From: Dama dama
Taxonomy: Eukaryota > Chordata > Mammalia > Artiodactyla > Cervidae
Length of the DNA stretch: 64,000 nt
Assembly: GCF_033118175.1 (NCBI RefSeq)
Contig: NW_026870963.1
Span: 1,054,001-1,118,000 of the forward strand
Reading direction: 5' to 3'
The position numbers were made by a program, and so were the translations under genes. The notes beneath the pieces are model-generated. The model searched no databases, had not been told where the DNA came from, and saw only the letters and a list, made by a program, of their open reading frames with translations. This document shows positions 42,641 through 54,600 of this stretch, one piece after another; within the stretch, counting starts at the first letter, position 1; each line of letters begins with the position of its first letter.

Positions 42641-45600
42641 GCTGTCAAATGAGATGAGCATGAAACGGTCTGAAAAATAGCAGGAGCATCAAGAGGTGTT
42701 CAAAAACATGAAGAGCTTGAAAAGGGGTGGAAAATATGAAGAGCTTCAAAAGGTGTCAAAATTATGAGGAGCATTAAACGGTCTGAAAAATAGGAGGAGC
42801 ATGAAGCTGTGTTCAACAACATGAAGAGCCTGAAAAGGTGCGAAAAATATGAAGAGCCTGAAAAGGTGTGAAAAATATGAAGAGCTTCAAAAGGTGTCAA
42901 AAATGAGATGAGCATGAAACGGTCTGAAATATAGGAGGAGCATTAAGCGGTGTTGAAAATCATGAAGAGCCTGAAAAGGTGTGGAAAAATAGGAAGAGCT
43001 TCAAAATGTGTCAAATATATGAGGAGAATGAAACGGTCTGAAAAATAGGAGGAGCATGAAACGGTCTGAAAAATAGGAAGAGCATGAAACAGTCTGAAAA
43101 ATAGGAGGATCATGAAGCGGTGTTGAACATCGTGAAGAGCCTGAAAAGGTGTGAAAAATGTGAAGAGCTTCAACAGGTGTCAAAAACTTGAGGAGAATGA
43201 AACGGTCTGAAAAATAGGAGGAGCATGAAGCTGTGTTGTAAAACATGAAGAGCCTGAAAAGGTGTGAAAAATATGAAGAGCTTCAAAAAGTGTAAAAAAT
43301 GAGAGCAGCATGAAATGGTCTAAAAAATAGGAGGAGCATGAAGCTGTGTTGAAAAACATGAAGAGCCTGAAAAAATGTGAAAAATATAAAGAGCTTCAAA
43401 AGGGTTGAAAAATATGAATAGCATGATATTGTCTGAGAAATAGGAGGAGCATGAAGCGGTGTTGAAAAACATGAAGCGCCTGAAAAGGTGTGAAAGAAAT
43501 GAAGAGTTTCTAAAGGTGTCAAAAATATGAGGAGTAAGAAAGGGTCTGAAAAATAGGAGGAGCATGAAGCGGTGTTCAAAAACATGAAGAGCCTGAATAG
43601 GTGTGAAAAATATGAAGAGCCGCAAAAGGTGTCAAAATGAGATGAGCATGAACCGGTCTGAAAAATAGGAGGAGCATGAAGTGGTGTTGAAAAAAATGAA
43701 AAGCCTGAAAAGGTGTGAAATATATGAAGAGCTTGAAAAGGTGTAAAAATATGAGGAGCATGAAACCGTCTGCAAAATAGGAGGAGCATGAAATGGTGTT
43801 CAAAAACATGAAGAGCATGAAAAGATGTGAAAATTATGAAGAGCTTCAAAAGGTGTGAAATACTTGAGGAGGATTAAACGTTCTGAAAAATAGGAGGAGC
43901 ATGAAGTGGTGTTCAAAAACATGAAGACCATGAAAAGGTGTGAAAAATATGAAGAGCCTCAAAAGTGAAAAATATGAGGAACATGATATGGTTTGAAAAA
44001 TAGGATTAGCCTGAAGCGGTGTTCAAATACATGAAGAGCCTGAAAAGTTGTGAAAAATATCCAAAGCTTCAAAAGGTGTCAAAAATGAGATGAGCATGAA
44101 ACGGTCTGAAAAATAGGAGCAGCATGAATGGGTGTTGAAAAACATGAAGAGCCTGAAATGTGTGAGAAATATGAAGAGCTTCAAAAGGTGTCAAAAATAT
44201 GAGGAGTATGAAACGATCTGCAAAAAATAAGGAGCAAGAAGTGGTGTTCAAAAACATGAAGAGCCTGAAAAGATGTCTAAAATATGAAGAGCTTCAAAAG
44301 GTGTGAAATACATTAGGAGCATGAAACGGTCTGAAAAATTGGAAAAACATGAAGTGGTGTGGAAAAACATGAAGAGCCTGAAAACGTGTGAAAAATATGA
44401 AGAGCTTCAAAAGGTGTCAAAAATATAAGGAGCATGAAACGGTCTGAAAAAGAGGAGGAGCATGAAGTGGTGTTGAAAAACAAGAAGAGCCTGAAAAGGT
44501 GTGAAAAATATGAAGAGCTTCAAAAGGTGTCAAAAATATGAGGAGCATGAAACGGTTTGACAAATTGGAAGAGCATGAAACGGTGTTCAAAAACATGAAG
44601 AGACTGAAAAGTGGTGAAAAATATGAAGAGCTTCAAAACGTGTCAAATATATGAGCAGCATGAAACGGTCTGAAAAATAGGAGGAGCATGAAGTGGTGTT
44701 GGAAAACGTGAAGAGCCTGAAAACGTGTGAAAAATATTAAGAGCTTCAAAAGGTGGGAAAAATATGAAGAGCTTCAAAGTGTCAAAAATCGATGAGCAGG
44801 AAATGGTCTAAAAAATAGGAGAGCATGAAGTGGTGTTAAAAACATGAAGAGCCTGAAAAGGTGTGAAATATATGAAGAGCTTCAAAAGGTATCAAAAATA
44901 TGAGGAGAATGAAACGGTCTGAAAAATAGGAGGGGCATGAAGCGGTGTTCAAAAACATGAAGATCCTGAAAAGGTGTGAAAAATACGAAGAGCTTCAAAA
45001 GGTGTGAAATACATGAGGAGCATGAAACCATCTGAAAAATAAGAGGAGCATGAAGCGATGTTCAAAAACATGAAGAGCCTGAAAAGGTGTGAAAAAGATG
45101 AAGAGCTTCAAAAGCTGTCAAAAATATGAGGAGCATGAAATGGTCTGAAAAATAGGAGGAGAATGAAACGGTGTTCAAAAATATGAAGAGCCTGGAATGG
45201 TGTGAAAAATATGAAGAGCCCCAATACGTGTCAAAAATATGAGGAGCATGAAACGGTCTGAAAAATAGGCACAGCATGAAATGCTGTTCAAAAACATGAA
45301 GAGCCTGAAAAGGTGTGAAAAATATGAAGAGCTTCAAAAATGTGAAAAATATGAAGAGCATGAAACGGTATGAAAAATAGGAGGAGCATGAAACGGTGTT
45401 GAAAAAATTGAAGAGCAAGAAAATGTGTGAGAAATATGAAGAGCTTCAAAAGGTGTCAAAATGAGATGAGAATGAAACGGTCTGAAAAATAGGAGGAGCA
45501 TGAAGCGGTGTTGAAAAATATGAAGAGCAAGAAATGGTGTGAGAAATATGAAGAGCTTCAAAAGGTGTCAAAAATATGAGGAGCATGAAACGGTCTGCAA

Positions 45601-48600
45601 AAAAGGAGGAGCATGAAGTGGTGTTGAAAAACATGAAGAATCTGAAAAGGTGTGAAATATATGAAGAGCTTCAAAAGGTGTCAAAAATATGAGGAGCATG
45701 AAACAGTCGGAAAAATAGGAGGATCATGAAACTGTTTTGCAAAAGATGAGGCGCATGAAAATGTTGGAAAAATATGAAGAGCTTCAAAAGGTGCCAAAAA
45801 TATGAGAAGCATGAAACAGAATGAAAAATAGGAGGAACATGAAGCGGCGTTGAAAAACATGAAGAGCCTGAAAAGGTGTGAAATATATGAAGAGCTTCAA
45901 AAGGTGTCAAAATATGAGAACCAAGAAACGACTGAAAAATAGGAGGAGCATGAAGCGGTGTTGAAAAACATGAAGAGCCTGAAAAGGTGTCACAAATATG
46001 AAGAGCTTCAAAAGGTGTCAAAAATGAGATGAGCATGAAACGGTCTGAAAAATCGGAGGAGCATGAAGCAGTGTTGAAAAACATGAAGAGCCTAAAAAGG
46101 TGTGAAAAATATGAAGAGCTTATAAAGGTGTGAAAAAATGAGGAGCATTAAACGGTCTGAAAAATAGGAGGAGAATGAAACGGTGTTCAAAAACATGAAG
46201 ACTCTGAAAAGCTGTGAAAAATATGAAGCGCTTCAAAAGATGTGAAATACATGAGGAGCATTAAACGGCCTGAAAAATAGGTAGAGCATGAAACGGTGTT
46301 CAAAAACATGCAGAGTCTGAAAAGGTGTGAAAAATATGAAGCGCTTCAAAAGATGTGAAATACATGAAGAGCATTAAACGGTCTGAAAAATAGGAGGAGC
46401 ATGAAACAGTGTTCAAAAACATGAAGAGCCTGAAAACGTGTCAAAAATATGAAGAGCTTCAAAATGTGTGAAAAATATGAAGAGCTTCAAAAGGTGTCAA
46501 AAATGAGATGAGCATGAAACGGTCTGAAAAATAGGAGGAGCATGAAGCGGTGTTGAAAAACATGAAGAGCCTAAAAAGGTGTGAAAAATATGAAGAGCTT
46601 CTAAAGGTGTGAAAAAATGAGGAGCATTAAACAATCTGAAAAATAGGAGGAGCATGAAGTGGTGTTAAAAAACATGAAGAGCCTGAAAAGGTGTGAAAAA
46701 TATGAGGAGCTTCAAACGATGTAAATACATGAGGAGCATTGAAAGGTCTGAAAAATAGGAGGAGCATGAAGCGGTATTCAAAAACATGAAGAGCCTGAAA
46801 AGGTGTGAAAAATATGAAGAGCTTCAAAAGATGTGAAAAATATGAGGAGCATGAAAAGGTCTGAAAAATAGGAGGAGCATGAAACGGTGTCAAAAACATG
46901 AAGAGCCTGAAAAGGTGTGAATAAGACGAAGAGCTTCAAAAGGTGTGAAAAATATGAGGATCATGAAACGGCCTGAAAAATAGGAGGCGCATGAAGCGGT
47001 CTTCATAAACATTAAGAGCCTGAAAAGGTGTGAAAAATATGAAAAGCTTCAAAAGGTGTGAAAAATATGAGGAGCATGATACGGTCTGAAAAGTAGGAGG
47101 AGCATGAAGCGGTGTTCAAAAACATGAAGAGCCTGAAAAGGTGTGAAATATATGAAGAGTTTCAAAAGATGTGAAATATATGAAAAGCTTCAAAAGGTGT
47201 CTAAAATGAGATGAGCATGAAACGGTCTAAAAATAGGAGGAGCATGAAGCGGTGTTGAAAATCATGAAGAGCCTGAAAAGGTGTGAAAAATATGAAGACT
47301 CTCAAAAAATATCAAAAATATGAGAAGCATGAAACGGTGTGAAAAATAGGAGGAGCATGAAGCGGTGTTCAAAAACCTGCAGAGGCTGAAAAGGTGTGAA
47401 AAATATGAAGAGCTTCAAAAGGTGTGAAATTCATGAGGAGATGAAACGGTCTGACAAAGAGGAGGGTCATGAAGCGGTGTTCAAAAACCTGCAGAGGCTG
47501 AAAAGGTGTGAAAAATATGAAGAGCTTCAAAAGGTGTGAAAAATATGAGGAGCATGCAACGGTCTGAAAAATAGGAGGAGCGTGAACCGGTGTTCAAAAA
47601 TATGAAGAGCCTGAAAAGGTGTGAAAAATATGAAGAGCTTCAAAAGGTGTCAAAAATATGAGGAGCATGAAACGGTCTGTAAAATAGGAGGAGCATAAAG
47701 CAGTGTTGAAAAACATGAAGAGCCTGAAAAGGTGTGAAAAATATGAAGAGCTTCAAAAGGTGTGAAATACATGAGGAGCATGAAACGGTCTGAAAAAGAG
47801 GAGGAGCATGAAGGGGTGTTGAAAAACATGAAGAGCCTGAAAACATGTGAAAAATATCAAGAGCTTCAAAAATGTGAAAAATATTAAGAGCTTCAAAAGG
47901 TGTGAAAAATACGACGAGCTTCAATAGGTGTCAAAAATGAGATGAACATGAAACGGTCTGACACATAGGAGGAGCATGAAGCGGTGTTGAAAATCATGAA
48001 GAGCCTGAAAATGTGTGAAAAATATGAAGAGTTTCAAAAGTTGTGAAAAATAGGAAGAGTTTGAAAAGGTGTCAAAAATATGAGAAGCATGAAACGGTCT
48101 GAAAAATAGGAGGAGCAAGAAGCTGTGTTCAAAAACCTGAGAGCCTGAAACGGTGTGAAATATATGAAGAGCTGCAAAACGTGTCAAAAATATGAAGAGC
48201 ATGAAGCGATCTGCAAAATAGGAGAAGCATGAAACGGTGTTCAAAAACATGAAGAGCCTGAAAAGGTGTGAAAAATATGAAGACCTTCAAAAGGTGTCAA
48301 AAATATGAAGAGCATGAATCGGTCTGAAAAATTGGAGGAGACTGAAATGATGTTCCAAAACATTAAAGGTTGAAAAGGTGTGAAAAATATGAAGAGCTTC
48401 AAAACGTGTCAAAAATATGAGAAGCTTGAAACGGTCTCAAAAATAGGAGGACCATGAAGCGGTGTTGAAAAACATGAAGAGCCTGAAAACGTGTGAAAAA
48501 TAGAAGAGCTTCAAAAGGTGTGAAAAATATGAAGAGCTTCAAAAGCTGTCAAAAATGAGATGAGCATGAAACGCTGTGAAAAATAGGAGGAGCATGAAAC

Positions 48601-51600
48601 GGTGTTCAAAAACATGAAGAGCCTGAAAAGGTGTGAAAAATATGAAGAGCTTCAAAATGTGTGAAAAATAGGAGGAGTATGAAGCGTTGTTGAAAAACAT
48701 GAAGAGCCTGAAAAGGTGTGAAAAATATGAAGAGCTTCAAAATGTGTCAAAAATATGAGGAGCATGAAACGGTCTGAAAAATAGGAGGAGCAAGAAGCTG
48801 TGTTCAAAAACCTGAGGCCTGAAACGGTGTGAAATATATGAAGAGCTGCAAAACGTGTCAGAAATATGAAGAGCATGAAGCGATCTGCAAAATAGGAGAA
48901 GCATGAAACGGTGTTCAAAACCATGAAGAGCCTGAAAAGGTGTGAAAAATATGAAGACCTTCAAAAGGTGTCAAAAATATGAAGAGCATGACTCGGTCTG
49001 AAAAATTGGAGGAGCATGAAACGGTGTTCAAAAACATGAAGAGCCTGAAAAGGTGTGAAAAATATGAAGAGCTTCAAAAGGTGTGAAAAATAGGAGGAGT
49101 ATGAAGCGTTGTTGAAAAACATGAAGAGCCTGAAAAGGTGTGAAAAATATGAAGAGCTTCAAAAGGTGTCAAAAATATGAGGAGCATGAAACGTTCTGAA
49201 AAATAGGAGGAGAATGAATCGGTGTTCAACATCATGAAGAGCCTGAAAAGGTGTGAAAAATATGAAGAGCTTCAAAAGCTGTCAAAAATGAGATGAGCAT
49301 GAAACGGAGTTCAAAAAGATGAAGAGCCTGAAAAGGTGTGAAAAATATGAAGAGCTTCAAAAGGTGTGAAAAATAGGAGGAGTATGAAGCGTTGTTGAAA
49401 AACATGAAGGGCATGGAAAGATGTGAAAAATATGAAGAGCTTCAAAAGGTGTCAAAAATATGAGGAGCATGAAACGTTCTGAAAAATAGGAGGAGAATGA
49501 ATCGGTGTTCAACATCATGAAGAGCCTGAAAAGGTGTGAAAAATATGAAGAGCTTCAAAAGGTGTGAAACACATGAGGAGCATGAAAAGGTCTGAAAATA
49601 GGAGGAGCATGAAGCGCTGTTCAAATACTTGAACAGCCTGAATAGGTGTGAAAAATACGATGATCTTCAAAAGGTGTCATAAATATGAGGAGCATGAAAC
49701 GATCTGAAAATAGGAGGAGCATGAAGCATTGTTCAAAAACATGAAGAGCCCATAAAGCTGTGAAAAATATGAAGAGCTTCAAAAGGTGTCAAAAATATGA
49801 GGAGCATGAAACCGTCTGAAAAAGAGGAGGAACATGAAGCCGTGTTCAAAAACATGTAGAGCCTGACAAGGTGTTAAAAATATGAAGAACTTCAAAATGT
49901 GTCAAAAATATGAGGAGCATGAAAAGGTCTGAAAAATAAGAGGAGCATGAAGCGGTGTTGAAAAACATGAAGAGCCTGAAAAGGTGTGAAATATATGAAG
50001 AGCTTTAAAAGGTGTCAAAAATGTGATGAGCATGAAACGGTATGAAAAATAGGAGGCGCATGAAGTGGGGTTGAAGAACAAGAAGTGCCAGAAAAGGTGT
50101 GAAATATATGAAGAGCTCAAAATGTGTGAAAAATATGAGCAGCTTTAAAAGGTGTCAAAAATATGAGGAGCATGAAATGGTCTGAAAAATAGGATGAACA
50201 TGAATCCATGTTCAAAAACTTGAAGAGCCCGAAAAGGTGTGAAAAATATGAAGAGCTTCAAAAGGTGTCAAAAATATGAGGAGCATGAAACCGTCTGAAA
50301 AATAGGAGGAACTTGAAGCCGTGTTCAAAAACATGTAGAGCCTGAAAAGGTGTGAAAAATATGAAGAGCTTCAAAAGGTGTCAAAAATATGAGGAGCATG
50401 AAACATCTGAAAAATAGGAGAAGCATGAGGCCGTGTTCAAAAACATGAACAGCCTGAAAAGGTGTGACAAATACGAAGACCTTCAAAAGGTGTCATAAAT
50501 ATGAGTAGCATGAAAAGATCTGAAAAATAGGAGGAGCATGAAGCGGTGTTCAGAAACATGAAGAGTCCGAAAAGGTGTGAAAAATATGAAGAGCTTCAAA
50601 AGGTTTCAAAAATATGAGGAGCATGAAATGGTCTGAAATATAGGAGGAGCATGAAGTGGTTTTGAGAAACACGAAGAGCATGGAAAGGTGTGAAAAATAT
50701 GAAGAGCTTCAAAAGGTGACAAAAATATGAGGAGCATGAAACAGTCTGAAAAATAGGAAGAGAATGAATCGTTGTTCAAAATCATGAAGATCCTGAAAAG
50801 GTGTGAAAAATATGAAGAGCTTCAAAAGGTTTGAAAAATAGGAGGAGTATGAAGCGTTTTTGAAATACATGAAGAGTCTGAAAAGGTGTGAAAAATATAA
50901 AAAGCTTCAAAACGTGTCAAAAATATGAGGACCATGAAACTGTCTGAAAAATAGGAGGAGGCTGAAGTGGTGTTGAAAAACATGAAGAGCCTGAAAAGGT
51001 GTGAAATATATGAGGAACTTCAAAAGGTGTGAAAAATATGAGGAGCATGAAACGGTCTGAAATATAGGAGGAGCATGAAGCGGTGTTGAAAAACATGCAG
51101 AGCCTGAAAAGGGGTGAAAAATATGAAGAGCTTCAAAATGTGTGAAAAATATGAAGAGCTTCAAAAGGTGTCAAAAATATGAGGAGCATGAAACGATCTG
51201 AAAAATAGGATGAGCATGAAGCGGTGTTGAAAAACATGAAGAGCCTGAAAAGGTGTGAAAAATATGAAGAGCTTCAAAAGGTGTCAAAAATATGAGGAGC
51301 AAGAAACGGTGTGAACAATAGGAGGAGCATGAAGTGGTGTTGAAACATATGAAGAGCCAGAAAACGTGTGAAAAATATGAAGAGTTTCAAAAGGTGTGAA
51401 AAATATGAACAGCTTCAAAAGGTGTAAAAAATGAGATGAGCAATAACCGGTGTGAAAAATAGGAGGATCATGAAGTGGTGTTGAAAAACATGAAGAGGCT
51501 GAAAAGGTGTGAAAGATATGAAGAGCTTCAAAAGGTGTGAAAAACATGAGGAGAATGAATCGGTCTGAAAAATAGTAGAAGCATGAGGTGGTGTTGAAAA

Positions 51601-54600
51601 ACATGAAGAGCCAGAAAACGTGTGAAAAATTTGAAGAGCTTCAAAAGGTGTGAAAAATATGAAGAGCTTCAAAAGGTGTCAAAAATATGAGGAGCATGAA
51701 ACGATCTGAAAAATAGGATGAGCATGAAGCGGTGTTGAAAAGACGAAGAGCCTGAAAAGGTGTGAAAAATATGAAGAGCTACAAAAGGTGTCAAAAATAT
51801 GAAGAGCTTCAAAATGTGTCAAAATTGAGATGAGCATTAAGCGATCTGAAAAATAGGAGGAGCATGAAGTGGCGTTGAAAAGATGTATAGCCTGAAAAGG
51901 TGTGAAATATATGAAGAGCTTCAAAAGGTGTCAAAAATATGAGGAGAAAGAAACGGTCTGAAAAATAGGAGGAGCATGAAGCGTTGTTCAAAAACAAGAA
52001 GAGCCTGAAAATGTGTGAAAAATATGAAGAGCTTCATAAGGTGTGAAATACATGAGGAGGCATGAAACAGTCTGAAAAATAGGAGGAGCATGAAGCGGTG
52101 TTGAAAAAATTGAAAGTCCTGAAAAGGTGTGAAAAATATGAAGAGCTTCAAAATTATCAAAAATATGAGGAGCATAAAACGGTCTGAAAAATAGGAAGAG
52201 CCTTAAAAGGTGTCACAAATATACAGAGTTTCAAAAGGTTTCAATAATAAGCATTGCATGAAACAGTCTGAAAAATAGGAGGAGCGTGAACGCGTTGAAA
52301 AAAGGAGCAGCATGAAATGGTGTTCAAAAACATGAAGAGCCTGAAAAGGTGTGAAAAATATGAAGAGCTTGAAAAGGTGTCAATAATAAGAGGTGCATGA
52401 AACAGTCTGAAAAATAGGAGGAGCATGAAACGGTCTGAAAAATAGGAGGAGAATGAAACGGTGTTGAAAAACATGAAGAGCATGAAAAGGTGTGAAAAAT
52501 AGGAAGAGCTTCAAAAGGTGTCAAAAATAGGAGGAGCATGAAACGGTCTGAAAAATAGAAGGAGCATGAAGCGGTGTTCAAAAAAATGAAGATCCTGAAA
52601 AGGTGTGAAAAATATGAAGAGCTTCAAAACGTGTGAAAAATATGAGGAACATGAAACGCTCTGAAAAATAGTGGGGTATAAAGCGCTGTTCAAAAACATG
52701 AAGAGCCTGAAATGTGTGAAAAATATAAAGAGCTTCAAAATTTGTCAAAAATATGAGGAGCATGAAACCTTCTGAAAAATAGAAGGAGCATGAAACGGTG
52801 TTCAAAAACATGGAGAGCCTGAAAAGGTATGATAAACATGAAGAGCTTCAAAAGGTGTCAAAAATATGAGGAGCATGAAACGGTCTGAAAAAAAGGAGCA
52901 GCATGAAGCGGTGTTGAAATACAAGAAGAGCCTGAAAAGGTGTGAAAAATATGAAGAGTTTCAAAAGGTGTGAAAAATATGAGGAGCATGATACAGTCTG
53001 AAAAACAGGAAGAGCATGAAAAGGTCTGAAAAATAGGAGGAGCATGAAGCGTTGTTCGAAATCATGAAGAGAATGAAAAAGTCTGAAAAATATGCAGAGC
53101 TTCAAAAGGTGTCAAAAATATGAGGAACATGAAACGGTCTGAAAAATAGGAGGAGAATGAAGTGGTGTTCAAAAACATGAAGAGCTTGAAAAGGAGTGAA
53201 ATATATGAAGAGCGTCAAAAGGTGTCAAAAATAGGAGGAGAATGAAACTGTCTGAAAAAAAGGAGGAGCATGAAGCGGTGTTGAAAAACATGAAGAGCCT
53301 GAAAAGGTGTGAAAAATATGAAGAGCTTCAAAAGGTGTCAAAATATGAAGAGCATGAAACGGCCTGAAAAATAGGAGGAGCATGAAACGGTCTGAAAAAT
53401 AGGAGGAGCATGAATGGGTGTTGAAAAACATGAAGGGCATGAAAAGGTGTGGAAAATATGAAGAGCTTCAAAAGTTGTCAAAAATATAAGGAACATGAAA
53501 CGGTCTGAAAAATAGGAGGAGAATGAATCAGTGTTGAAAAACATGAAGAGCATGAAAAGGTGTGGAAAAATATGAAGAGCATCAAAAGGTGTCAAAAATA
53601 TGATGAGCAAGAAACGGCCTGAAAAATAGGAGGATCATGAAGCCGTGTTCAAAAACATGCAGAGCCTGAAAAGGTGTGAAAAATAGGAAGAACTTCAAAA
53701 GGTGTCAAAAATATGAGGAGCATGAAACGGTCTGAAAAATAGGAGGAACATGAAGCGGTGTTGAAAAACCTGAAGAGCCTGAAAAGGTGTGAAATATATG
53801 AAGAGCTTCAAAAGGTGTCAAAAATAGGAGGAGCATGAAACGGTGTGAAAAATAGGAGGAGCATTACGCGGTGTTGAAAAACATGAATAGCCTGAAAAGG
53901 TGTGAAATATATGAAGAGCTACAAAAGGTGTCAAAAATATGAGGAGCATGAAGCAGTCTAAAAAATAGGAGGAGCATGAAGCACTTTTCAAAAACATGAA
54001 AGGCCTGAAAAGGTGTGAAAAATATGAAGAGCTTCAAAAGGTGTAAAAAATATGAGGAGCATGAAATGGTCTGAAATATAGGAGGAGCATGAAGCCGTGT
54101 TCAAAAACATGAAGAGCCTGAAAAGTTGTGAAAAATATGAAGAGCTTCAAAAGGTGTAAAAATATGAGGAGCATGAAATTCTGAAAAATAGGAGGAGCAT
54201 GAAACGGTCTGAAAAATAGGAAGAGGATGAATCGGTGTTGAAAACATGAAGAGCATGAAAAGGTGTGAAAAATATTAAGAGCTTCAAAACATGTCAAAAA
54301 TATGAGGAGCATGAAATTGTCTGAAAAATAGGAGGAGCATGAAGGGGTGTTCAAAAACATGAAGAGACTGAAAAGGTGTGAAAAATATGAAGAGCTTCAA
54401 AAGGTATCAAAAATATGAGGAGCATGAAACGTTCTGAAAATTAGGAGGAGCATGAATCGGTGTTGAAAATCATGAAGTGCCTGGAAAGGTGTGAAATATA
54501 TGAAGAGCTTCAAATCTTGTCAAATATGAGGAACATGAAACGGTCAGAAAAATAGGAGGAGCATGAAGCCATGTTCAAAAACAAGAAGAGCCTGAAAAGG
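42641..54600 (+). repeat. Satellite segment with short local duplications
   Basis: Mostly 113-bp units. Local amplification is visible in several places. Three C-type subunits stand in a row near 43,030-43,110. AAACCTGCAGAGGCTG recurs 113 bp apart (about 47,374 and 47,487). A block with CCTGA followed by a GAGCTGCAAAACG B subunit recurs about 675 bp apart (48,135 and 48,810). AGGAGGAGTATGAAGCG recurs 283 bp apart (49,092 and 49,375). Two ATAATAAG-type junctions recur near 52,240 and 52,385. No foreign DNA was seen. Confidence 0.78.
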
